Assembly (NCBI RefSeq): GCF_000424445.1
Contig: NZ_AUJX01000005.1
Location: forward strand, 62,001-126,000
Length of the DNA stretch: 64,000 bases
Direction of reading: 5' to 3'
Source: Oribacterium sp. NK2B42
GTDB taxonomy: Bacteria > Bacillota > Clostridia > Lachnospirales > Lachnospiraceae
Below, piece after piece: positions 26,596 through 34,088 of the stretch (position 1 is its first letter; each line of letters opens with the position of its first letter). The position numbers and the translations under genes are program-made. The notes under the pieces were generated by a model, which was not told where the DNA came from, did no database searches, and was given only the letters and a program-made list of their open reading frames with translations.

Positions 26596-26711
26596 TACAA
26601 TAGCGTCATATATTTAAAACAGTAATTGATGTGACCAATCCAATGGCATCAGTTCGAAATACAAGAGTCCGTCAAGTTTGTCCTCCCTTTATCTTACTTG
26701 TCGGACTTTTG
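26596..26711 (+). ncRNA. Short leader RNA: extended -10, conserved hairpin, terminator
   Basis: TGATACAAT (extended -10, hexamer 26596-26601) would start an RNA near 26608. A hairpin at 26624-26654 (AATTGATG / CATCAGTT, one G-T pair) carries apex TGACCAATCCAATGG, the same apex as the pyrC attenuator. A terminator follows (AGTCCGTCAAGT / ACTTGTCGGACT, 26666-26677 and 26696-26707, then TTTTG). The HAD phosphatase starts 243 bp later, so this may be its regulated leader or a separate small RNA. The remaining 26712-26953 contains one further stem (GCTGTGGGTG / CATCCACAGC). Confidence 0.55.
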
Positions 26712-26953
26712 TGTACTGTAAAACCGCGAAGAAACTTTATCGTAGTTATCATTATGTGTTTAAGGCAGGCCTTTGCGTGTAGGAATGTGTGGGCGCTGCG
26801 CAATGGCTGTGGGTGGCAGACGAGTTTGGCATCCACAGCTGCTATATTTTTATCTTTGTTCTTTATTATTTCGCCTTTGTTCCTTATAATCTGAGGAGCA
26901 AGAGCGTTTTTTATTGCACTTCAAAACATTTATCTTTAAAACAGGATTTTATT

Positions 26954-27799
26954 ATGAAAGCATTATTCTTTGATGTAGACGGCACTTTACTGGATGAAAA
27001 GACAAGAAGTATACCGGAAAGCGCCCTTACTGCCATTAAACAAACAAGAGAACTTGGAAACAAAGTTTTTATAAATTCCGGACGCACCATCGGTATGCTG
27101 AAAGCTGTGCAGAAGCTGGTGGAAGTGGACGGATTCCTGTGCGGCTGCGGCACTGAACTCATATATGAAGGTGCCTCTGTTTACTATTACAAAGTATCAA
27201 AGGATGTGAAGGCCCGTGTTATTGAGGCCTCCGATAAATACGGCATCCTGGTTTTACTGGAGGGCAGAGCCGGATGGCACAGCAGCCCCTCAGAGTCCCT
27301 GCTAAAGGATCACCCGAGTTTTAAGGCTCACTACGACAGGTTTTACAACGCACTGTCCGGTGATGATGCCCTGGATCCCACACCCTTTGACGGTGACTAT
27401 GAGATCTCAAAGTTCTGTATCCAGACTGACGACGGTCAGGGAAACGGAAAGGGTCCGGATTTCGCAAGTCACAAAGCATCCGATATGGAGGGCTTCCGTC
27501 AGGAATTTGCCGGACTTTTCCATATCATTGACCGTGGCAAGGGCTTTTTCGAAATGGTTCCAAAGGGTCACGGAAAGGGTAATGCCGTTGACCGTATGTT
27601 AAAGTACCTTGGCCTCACCCCTGAGGATGCCTACAGCTTCGGTGACAGCACCAATGATATCGAGATGTTTAAGGCCTGCGGCAACAATATCGCCATGGGT
27701 GTTCACGCAAAGGAGCTTGAAGCCTTCGACCCCTTCATCACAAAAAATGTAGATGAGGATGGTGTGGCATATGCTATGAAAGAGCTGAATCTGATTTAA
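26954..27799 (+). CDS. Cof-type HAD-IIB sugar-phosphate phosphatase
   Basis: 281-residue cytoplasmic haloacid-dehalogenase hydrolase. Motif I FFDVDGTLLDE at residue 5, motif II SGRTIGM (N-S-G-R) near 40, the C2B cap between about 80 and 190, motif III Lys in GHGKGNAV near 205 and motif IV YSFGDSTNDIEMF near 230. Members remove phosphate from sugar phosphates or flavin/PLP cofactors; the substrate cannot be told. ATG 26954 (MKALFFDVDG) is the family-like start although its ribosome site is weak (AGGA); an upstream GTG frame is not supported. Its 350-nt leader carries a terminator and a hairpin shared with pyrC. Confidence 0.88.
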   Translation: MKALFFDVDGTLLDEKTRSIPESALTAIKQTRELGNKVFINSGRTIGMLKAVQKLVEVDGFLCGCGTELIYEGASVYYYKVSKDVKARVIEASDKYGILVLLEGRAGWHSSPSESLLKDHPSFKAHYDRFYNALSGDDALDPTPFDGDYEISKFCIQTDDGQGNGKGPDFASHKASDMEGFRQEFAGLFHIIDRGKGFFEMVPKGHGKGNAVDRMLKYLGLTPEDAYSFGDSTNDIEMFKACGNNIAMGVHAKELEAFDPFITKNVDEDGVAYAMKELNLI

Positions 27800-27869
27800 C
27801 CTTACCGGAGCCGGAGCGAACCGTTTTTTCAGGTTGTCCTTCTGCTTCGGCTGAACTGTTACGCGGCAG

Positions 27870-27930
27870 ATTCTTTTCTCCCGAAAGTCTGCATTATCTT
27901 AATGCAAGCTTTCGGCTTTTTTGTTATAAT
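27870..27930 (+). promoter_or_regulatory. Terminator of the HAD gene fused to the next promoter
   Basis: CCGAAAG...GCATT / AATGC...CTTTCGG forms a bulged stem (about 27882-27916) ending in CTTTTTTG; the T-run continues directly into TATAAT (27925-27930), 26 bp before the next start codon. Termination and initiation signals share bases. Confidence 0.55.
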
Positions 27931-27956
27931 ACTATTTCATGTGAGTGAGGTTAAGG

Positions 27957-28232
27957 ATGACCGGAGATTTATATAATAAAAAAAAGCTTGAACTTGAAAC
28001 TTTGCGAAGACAGGCCGGAGCACTGCAGCTTGAGTACATCAGACTGGGCAGGACCGAAGGCAAAAGAGAACAAAAGCGCTGGTGGATAACAAAGGGCAAC
28101 TTTAGAAAGTACGTAAATCTGATTCACAGGGTACAGATGTTGGATGAGGTTCTATTACCTTATGAGATAGAGAACGGAATCCGCAAAATAAATCTACAGG
28201 AGCATATGAAATGGCATTATTTGACTTTTTAA
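27957..28232 (+). CDS. Small basic helical protein of unknown function
   Basis: 91 residues, strongly basic with RRQ, KREQKRWW and KGNFRKY blocks and a predicted N-terminal helix (YNKKKLELETLRRQAGALQLE). No family recognised. Start ATG 27957 follows GAGG at 27947-27950; GTG 27945 is an alternative. The last 22 bases overlap the SseB-like gene, which points to coupled translation and a common role. Its TATAAT promoter lies just upstream. Confidence 0.65.
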   Translation: MTGDLYNKKKLELETLRRQAGALQLEYIRLGRTEGKREQKRWWITKGNFRKYVNLIHRVQMLDEVLLPYEIENGIRKINLQEHMKWHYLTF

Positions 28233-29695
28233 ACGGTAATAAGAAAAAGGCTGAGGCCGAGCAGAAGATAGAAGAACAGAAGCAGGAACAGCATGATCAG
28301 GCGGTTCAGAAACAGGAGGAAGAGCATAAGGATCTTAAATGGCCGGGGCTCATGCCATTAAACCTTTTTGTCCGTAAGCCTGAAGAAAAGCCTCATCTTA
28401 CGGTTGTTAACGGTGGGGAGAATGCTTCTGCCGAAACCGAAGAGGCTCAGGATACGAAAGCTTCGACAGCAGAAGCTGAAGCACAGGCAGCAGCTCAGGA
28501 CATGCCGAAGGCAACAGTCCAGATTGATGATCCTCTCACAAATGAGCGTAAGGATGAGATAGGAAGACTCATTTATGAGCCGGAACTCACACCTGATATG
28601 CTTAAGGATCTGAGTCTTCAGGAAATCCTTTTCCTTGAAGTAGCTATGGTAACCGCCAACAGAATGAAGGCTCTTGAGAATTACGAGCAGAATCACCAGA
28701 AGATCCGTAACCAGTTCCTCAACATGGTTCGTGCCGCAGAGAAGCTTTACATTATTTATGATGCAAGAACCGGCTACCCACTTCTGGACGGAGGCTACGT
28801 TCAGATGTACCTCGACGAGGAGCATGCAAACATTGCCGCAAAGCTCTACGACGAGCAGCTTCGTAAGACACGTGTCATCGCAGTTCCGGGAATGTCAGCA
28901 AAAACTGAGCTGATCCAGGGAAAGGAACAGCTCAAGATATTTGACTTCATGTACTTCCTCGGTTTTGAGAATGTTATCGTCGATAACGGCTGGTACAAGG
29001 GCTTCCTCCGCAGAAGCGAGATTTCAGCGCCATTCTACATTAACGAAGAGCCCGATAAGATTCCTCCATACAATCCGGCTTTAAGCTTTGCCCTTATCGA
29101 TTATGTGGCTGAGGTTAAGTGGCCTGTAAACTATGGAAAGCGCCAGGATATACTTAAGGCAAAGTTCAACCGCATCATGCAGCTGGTACCAAAGTCAAAC
29201 TTTATCGTACCGCTCCGTGCATTGGAAGATGGTTCGGATGATGCTCCCGATATGAACGTTGATGAAAGCGAAGCAAAGCAGGCCGATGTTCCTGTAAACA
29301 CAGCGGCCGCTCAGCAGTCTACAGAGGATGCCGATACAGCAACTGCCGAGGCGCGGAAGAAGAATCACCGCATTCAGCTGCCGGTAGTCCAGATAAACGG
29401 CAAGAATATGCTTCCTGTATACACAGATATCTTCGAGTATTCAAAGGAGTTTGGTAAGTCAAACTTCAGGCCTATCCGCGCTGACTTTAAGGGTATCAAC
29501 AGATTTATAGCAAACTACAACGGTATGGTCATCAATCCTCAGGGTGCCGGCATGGTCATCGAACGTCGTCCTTCAGCTCAGGCTCCTAACGGTCAGCCTG
29601 CTGCAAAGGCTCCCGCTGCGAAGGCAGCCGCAAAGCCGAAGTCTGATTCCGGAAATGTGATTGACCTTAGTTCAAGAAGAAATAACAACAAATAA
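28211..29695 (+). CDS. SseB-family protein with charged N-terminal extension
   Basis: 494 residues. Residues 1-110 are low-complexity and charged (E/K/Q-rich coiled coil then Ala/Glu-rich linker). The middle (about 130-340) contains SseB-like folds with QEILFLEVAMVTANRMK and EQLKIFDFMYFLGFENVIV, and the C-terminal domain has LPVVQINGKNMLPVYTDIFEYSKEF... and VINPQGAGMVI, the signature of the SseB N-terminal domain. An Ala/Lys-rich tail ends the protein. SseB was named for serine sensitivity in E. coli; the biochemical function is unknown. It overlaps the small basic protein gene upstream. A GC-rich hairpin follows at 29731. Confidence 0.75.
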   Translation: MALFDFLNGNKKKAEAEQKIEEQKQEQHDQAVQKQEEEHKDLKWPGLMPLNLFVRKPEEKPHLTVVNGGENASAETEEAQDTKASTAEAEAQAAAQDMPKATVQIDDPLTNERKDEIGRLIYEPELTPDMLKDLSLQEILFLEVAMVTANRMKALENYEQNHQKIRNQFLNMVRAAEKLYIIYDARTGYPLLDGGYVQMYLDEEHANIAAKLYDEQLRKTRVIAVPGMSAKTELIQGKEQLKIFDFMYFLGFENVIVDNGWYKGFLRRSEISAPFYINEEPDKIPPYNPALSFALIDYVAEVKWPVNYGKRQDILKAKFNRIMQLVPKSNFIVPLRALEDGSDDAPDMNVDESEAKQADVPVNTAAAQQSTEDADTATAEARKKNHRIQLPVVQINGKNMLPVYTDIFEYSKEFGKSNFRPIRADFKGINRFIANYNGMVINPQGAGMVIERRPSAQAPNGQPAAKAPAAKAAAKPKSDSGNVIDLSSRRNNNK

Positions 29696-29730
29696 ACAGT
29701 TCCAGTTCGACTGAGAATGCGTTTTAAACA

Positions 29731-29776
29731 GAGCCGGAGAGCATCCCATTTCTGACGGGATGCCCTCCGGCTCTTC
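29731..29776 (+). terminator. Hairpin after the SseB-like gene
   Basis: GAGCCGGAGAGCATCCC / GGGATGCCCTCCGGCTC forms a long stem with one mismatch and a short loop. Only TTC follows, so termination would be weak or factor-dependent. Confidence 0.55.
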
Positions 29777-29836
29777 ACACCCAAGTTTATAAATGCTAAA
29801 ATAAATAAATTACCTTTACGAATCCGGAGGTGTTAT

Positions 29837-30637
29837 TTGGACAAGGAAACCCTGGACTATCAGGCATTGGAAACCGAGAACTTAAAGCTTGTGGAACGCA
29901 TTCAGAAAAACCTTGATAAAAAGGATGCCGAAGCAGAGCTTTGCGAGAAAAACAAAGGGCTCATCCTGCAGATAGTCCGTAACTACGTGAATCTATCCAA
30001 CCATACACTTAGCCATGAGGATCTGGAAAGCGTGGGTAAGATCGGTCTAATAAAAGCTTCCCAAAGCTATGACCCTTCCTACGGAGCAAAATTTTCCACC
30101 TATGCGGTTTACTGGATCCGAGACAGTATCGTAAAAGAGATCTACAATGCCGGATTCGGCATCCGTCTCTCAAACCATCAGCTGGAACGCATTTTCAAGG
30201 TTCAGAGCATTATGCGTAAACGTGATCTTGAGCACCTTGAGGGTGATGACATGATCCATGCCATCATGGAGGACTCCGGTTTTTCCGAAGAAGAGGTCCG
30301 CAAATGTCTCCGGCTTAACAACGTGGTCCTGGGAGCAACCTCTCTTAACAAAAAAATCGGAAAAGAGGATGACGAAACCTCTGAGCTCGGGGAGTTGACC
30401 ATCTCACCGGATAATGTTGAAGAGATCGTTATGGAGCACGAGCTCCATCAGGAGCTGTACCAGTCACTGAATACACTTTCCGATGATGAACGTGACACTT
30501 TGGTACTGAGATACGGTCTTTATGACGGAAAGCAGCACACCCTGAAGGAAATTGCAGCTCTTTCCAATGTCTCCATCGAAGCCATAAGACAGAGGGAACA
30601 GAGAGCTATAAGAAAGCTCCGAAAGGAGCTGGACTAA
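29837..30637 (+). CDS. Sigma-70 family RNA polymerase sigma factor (regions 2-4)
   Basis: 266 residues, soluble, binding core RNA polymerase. Region 2 spans about 40-115 (LESVGKIGLIKASQSYDPSYGAKFSTYAVYWIRDSI), region 3 about 120-180 and region 4 about 200-262 (LSDDERDTLVLRYGLYDG with HTH IAALSNVSIEAIRQREQRAIRKL). Region 1.1 is absent and the -10 recognition helix differs from housekeeping factors, so this is an alternative sigma factor. The start is TTG at 29837, set by GGAGG at 29826-29830. A second, RpoD-like sigma gene lies at 43649. No anti-sigma gene is adjacent. Confidence 0.88.
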   Translation: MDKETLDYQALETENLKLVERIQKNLDKKDAEAELCEKNKGLILQIVRNYVNLSNHTLSHEDLESVGKIGLIKASQSYDPSYGAKFSTYAVYWIRDSIVKEIYNAGFGIRLSNHQLERIFKVQSIMRKRDLEHLEGDDMIHAIMEDSGFSEEEVRKCLRLNNVVLGATSLNKKIGKEDDETSELGELTISPDNVEEIVMEHELHQELYQSLNTLSDDERDTLVLRYGLYDGKQHTLKEIAALSNVSIEAIRQREQRAIRKLRKELD

Positions 30638-30726
30638 GCCGGATTCCTGCTGCGATATACCCTTTGATCGGAAACAGCCAAAGATTTGATCCATATCCAC
30701 ACCTGATACCGGGATATTACATTACA

Positions 30727-31758
30727 ATGCTGAAAATTGACCTGATAACCGGATTCCTTGGTTCCGGTAAAACCAGTTTTATAAAAAAATATGCGAAATA
30801 CCTGATAGAGCAGGGCGAGAGAGTCTGCATTCTGGAGAATGATTACGGCGCCATAAACATTGACATGGTTCTGCTTAAGGATCTCCTTGGTCCAAACTGC
30901 GAGCTTGAAATGGTTGTGGGCGGCGACGGGGCAGAAGCTCACAAGAGACGCTTCCGCACGAAGCTCATAAGCATCCGGATGCTGGGATTCACCCGTGTCA
31001 TCGTTGAGCCAAGCGGCATCTATGATGTGGATGAGTTCTTCGACACCCTTTACGAAAGTCCCCTGGACGAATGGTATGAGGCAGGATCCGTTATCACGAT
31101 TATGGATCCGGTCACAGCCACCGCCATGTCCGAGGAATCCCGCTACCTTCTTATGTCCGAAGCTGCAAGAGCCGGAAAGATCCTGATCAGTAAGCTGGAT
31201 GAAACATCTAACATAATTACGGTAACCCGGGATGCGGTAAATTATCTTAATGCTTCCATGGAGCACTTTGAGTGTAAGAGGCGCTTCATCGGCCAAAAGG
31301 ATATAATTGCAAAACCCTGGGAGGAGCTTACGGATCAGGATTTTGAAAACATTAAAAATGCAGGCTTCGTGAATGCCTCGCATGTAAAGCTGTCTCCGGA
31401 GGATGATCATTATCAGTCACTGTTTTATCTTTACTACAGGACGACGGAAGCGGAGCTTCGGGAGAAGATTTCAAAACTGTTCGAAGACAGCGAAGCCGGA
31501 AATATCTTCAGAATCAAGGGGGTTATCACCGACACCGGGACAGCAGCTGCTACGGACAGGCCCGGTGAATCCGGTATGGATGCCCGGAACAAGGATATCA
31601 CGAATGGAGACCCCCTTTCTCTGGAGGTCAATGCCACGGTCGAAAACATTGAAATAAAGCCTGTAACGGGTGAGACTCAGGATGTCCTCATCGTAATAGG
31701 CGAAAATCTTAACAAAGAACGGATTTCCGGATATTTCCCGGGAGCAGTCACGGTATAA
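30727..31758 (+). CDS. CobW/COG0523-family GTPase lacking the metal-binding CxCC motif
   Basis: 343 residues. P-loop TGFLGSGKTSF near residue 9, an ENDYG switch-like motif near 38, EPSGIYDVDEF near 98 and a guanine-specificity SKLDE near 155; the CobW C-terminal domain follows. Family members are metallochaperones for Zn or Co and normally carry a C-x-C-C loop after the second strand; here that site reads MVVGGDGAEAHKRRF, with no cysteine. A different metal or no metal is inferred. ATG 30727 gives the family start, with poor ribosome site; an in-frame ATG at 30664 would add 21 residues. Helicase gene helD follows after 85 bp. Confidence 0.8.
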   Translation: MLKIDLITGFLGSGKTSFIKKYAKYLIEQGERVCILENDYGAINIDMVLLKDLLGPNCELEMVVGGDGAEAHKRRFRTKLISIRMLGFTRVIVEPSGIYDVDEFFDTLYESPLDEWYEAGSVITIMDPVTATAMSEESRYLLMSEAARAGKILISKLDETSNIITVTRDAVNYLNASMEHFECKRRFIGQKDIIAKPWEELTDQDFENIKNAGFVNASHVKLSPEDDHYQSLFYLYYRTTEAELREKISKLFEDSEAGNIFRIKGVITDTGTAAATDRPGESGMDARNKDITNGDPLSLEVNATVENIEIKPVTGETQDVLIVIGENLNKERISGYFPGAVTV

Positions 31759-31843
31759 ACCGCCGGAGCGAGCATCCCCTTATGCGCCCGGTTTTGCCCA
31801 AAGATACATTACAGTCAACATACATTTTTCAGGAAAGAAATAG

Positions 31844-33886
31844 ATGCAGGACGATATTTTTAAAGAAGAACAGAATCATTTGACAGAGCTTTATAACAAG
31901 CTTACGAACATGAAGGCTCAGATGGAGGCAGAACTCATCGATCTCCAAAACCAGGCCACAGAAGAGAAAAACACAGTAAGTGACGACCTTCAGTATGACT
32001 TTGTGGGTATAGAAGAGGCTCAGGAAACTCTTATCGAATTTGAGACCATGAGCCGCGCTGTTGAAGAGCTGAATATCAGCAGCCGTACTGTAAGCACAGC
32101 CCTTTCAAAGGTCAACAGGCTTTTGCCAAGACCCTACTTTGCCCGTATCAATGTCCGTTTCCCGGAGGAAACCGAAGATGAGTCCTACTATATCGGCACT
32201 ACCTCTGTGTCCAATGAAGATCATGAGCCCGTGGTCATTGACTGGAGAAGCCCTATAGCGGAGGTTTACTATAATCAGCAGATGGGAGAGACCTTCTATT
32301 CAGTTGACGACAGAAAGATCCCTGTGGATCTGAAGCTCAGAAGGCAGTTTGACATTGAACAGAACCTTCTGAAGGCCTACTTTGACACAAAGATCGCCCT
32401 GGAGGATCCGCTGCTTATACATTCCCTCACAAGAAAAAGAACGGATAAGATGCAGTCCATCACCGAAACCATCCAGAAGGAGCAGAATGCCATCATCCGT
32501 CACCCGGATGTCCCGGTTTTACTGGTCCAGGGTATCGCAGGAAGCGGCAAGACCTCTGTACTCCTTCAGCGAATAGCCTATCTTTTTTACAGAAGGCGTA
32601 AAAATCTGCGCCCGAACCAGGTATGTCTCATAACTCTGAACCCGGTTTTCCAGCAGTACATCGATAACGTTCTGCCTGAAATGGGCGAGGCTAACCCCAA
32701 CACCATGACCTGGTCACTGTTCCTGGATACCATCGGTGTTAAGAGTCTCGGAGAAGCGGATATCACGGAGGCAGATTCCCTCCGGCAGATTGATGAAGGA
32801 CTTAAGGGCTTTAAGATCGACGAGCGTTTCATCCATGGCATCAATCTTAAACACGCAAAGGTTCTTGATAAAAAGCAGATCGCCGGGGTTCTTCGTAAGT
32901 ACAGAAGCTCCAGCTCCACAGCCTGGATCATCCAGACAGCAATAGAAGATCTCCAGGAGCTGGCAAAGAAAAATGCCAAAAAGATCGAAAACAAGAACAA
33001 AGAGCTGGATCTCGACAACATCAGTTTTGACGATTTTGATCCGGACGAGAATCAGTTCGGAGGAGTTCAGGAAAAAATCCAGAATCTCAGCTGGCTTGAC
33101 ATCGAAGGCATCGGTAAGAAAATCCTGGGTAAGGATGATCTGACACCTGCGGAGTTTACTTATCTCAAGATGTCACTTATCGGCTACAGCGACCATAACA
33201 CCCGCTATGTAATCGTGGATGAAGTTCAGGATTATACGGAAGCACAGCTTATGGTCATGACGAAGTATTTCAGGAATGCACATTTCATGATGCTGGGGGA
33301 TGAGTTCCAGTCCATACACAGCGGAACAGCCCGGTTCGAAGACATTAGCAGGATGTTTACTTCACAGGGAAAAGAAGTCACCCATATGTCACTGATGACC
33401 AGCTACCGTTCTTCACCGGAGATAACCTCTCTGTTTACGGGGCTCCTTCCAAAGGAGATAAGTGTACAGACAAATTCTGTTCAAAGAGAGGGCATCGAGC
33501 CGGAGATCCTTGCCTTTGGAAATCATGAGGAGTACGTTGAAAAACTTAAATCCGTCATAGCCGAAAACACCCGGACAGAAGGGCTCACAGCCATCATTTG
33601 TCAGGACAGGTCGGGCATCAACATGATGACCAGGGATCTCGGTGAAGAGCTGCCTCATGTGGTGAAAAATTACGAGAAGCTCCCGAAAAGCGGCATTATC
33701 CTTATGGAACTTAAGCTTGCCAAGGGACTGGAGTTCGATACCGTTATCCTTCCGGATGTGAACATAAGGGAATACCCGGACAGGGAACTTTTCAGGCACA
33801 GACTCTATACCGCCATGTCCAGAGCGACGGAAAAGCTTATCATAATGTCAGACGGCGAGATTTCACCGCTGATGAAAAGTGAATAA
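31844..33886 (+). CDS. helD: HelD-like superfamily 1 ATPase (RNA polymerase recycling)
   Basis: 680 residues. The N-terminal 70-residue coiled coil (IFKEEQNHLTELYNKL...) is the arm HelD pushes into the polymerase secondary channel. Walker A QGIAGSGKTSVLLQR is near 228, Walker B YVIVDEVQDYTEAQL near 456, MLGDEFQSIHSG near 480 and the late motif AMSRATEKLIIMSD near 657. The conserved VIDWRSPIAEVYY block near 130 is HelD-specific. HelD uses ATP to strip RNA polymerase from stalled complexes. AGGAAAG precedes the ATG. A UvrD-type helicase follows. Confidence 0.88.
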   Translation: MQDDIFKEEQNHLTELYNKLTNMKAQMEAELIDLQNQATEEKNTVSDDLQYDFVGIEEAQETLIEFETMSRAVEELNISSRTVSTALSKVNRLLPRPYFARINVRFPEETEDESYYIGTTSVSNEDHEPVVIDWRSPIAEVYYNQQMGETFYSVDDRKIPVDLKLRRQFDIEQNLLKAYFDTKIALEDPLLIHSLTRKRTDKMQSITETIQKEQNAIIRHPDVPVLLVQGIAGSGKTSVLLQRIAYLFYRRRKNLRPNQVCLITLNPVFQQYIDNVLPEMGEANPNTMTWSLFLDTIGVKSLGEADITEADSLRQIDEGLKGFKIDERFIHGINLKHAKVLDKKQIAGVLRKYRSSSSTAWIIQTAIEDLQELAKKNAKKIENKNKELDLDNISFDDFDPDENQFGGVQEKIQNLSWLDIEGIGKKILGKDDLTPAEFTYLKMSLIGYSDHNTRYVIVDEVQDYTEAQLMVMTKYFRNAHFMMLGDEFQSIHSGTARFEDISRMFTSQGKEVTHMSLMTSYRSSPEITSLFTGLLPKEISVQTNSVQREGIEPEILAFGNHEEYVEKLKSVIAENTRTEGLTAIICQDRSGINMMTRDLGEELPHVVKNYEKLPKSGIILMELKLAKGLEFDTVILPDVNIREYPDRELFRHRLYTAMSRATEKLIIMSDGEISPLMKSE

Positions 33887-33898
33887 GTGCTGATCCTT

Positions 33899-34054
33899 GC
33901 CCGCTCATGGTCATGCGGAGCCCACGATCATAGAGGACAGAACCAAAGACCGGGCAGACCTTGGGATTCCATCCCTGCCCGCTCATGCTCATGCGGAACC
34001 CACGATCATAGAAGACAGAACCAAAAACCGGGCAGACCTTGGGATCCCATCCCT
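33899..34054 (+). repeat. Two-copy 78-bp direct repeat between helD and the UvrD helicase
   Basis: GCCCGCTCATG starts copies at 33899 and 33977, exactly 78 bp apart; copies differ at only a few bases. Each ends with a GC-rich dyad (CGGGCAG ... CTGCCCG). The period equals 26 codons and the stretch is open in the frame of the next gene. Confidence 0.85.
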
Positions 34055-34088
34055 GCCCGGGAATTTATATCGGAGATTATTACTATTT

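Noticed and set aside
26631-26894. 87-codon GTG-initiated frame ahead of the HAD gene
   Set aside because: It runs through a hairpin and a terminator and has no ribosome site or domain.
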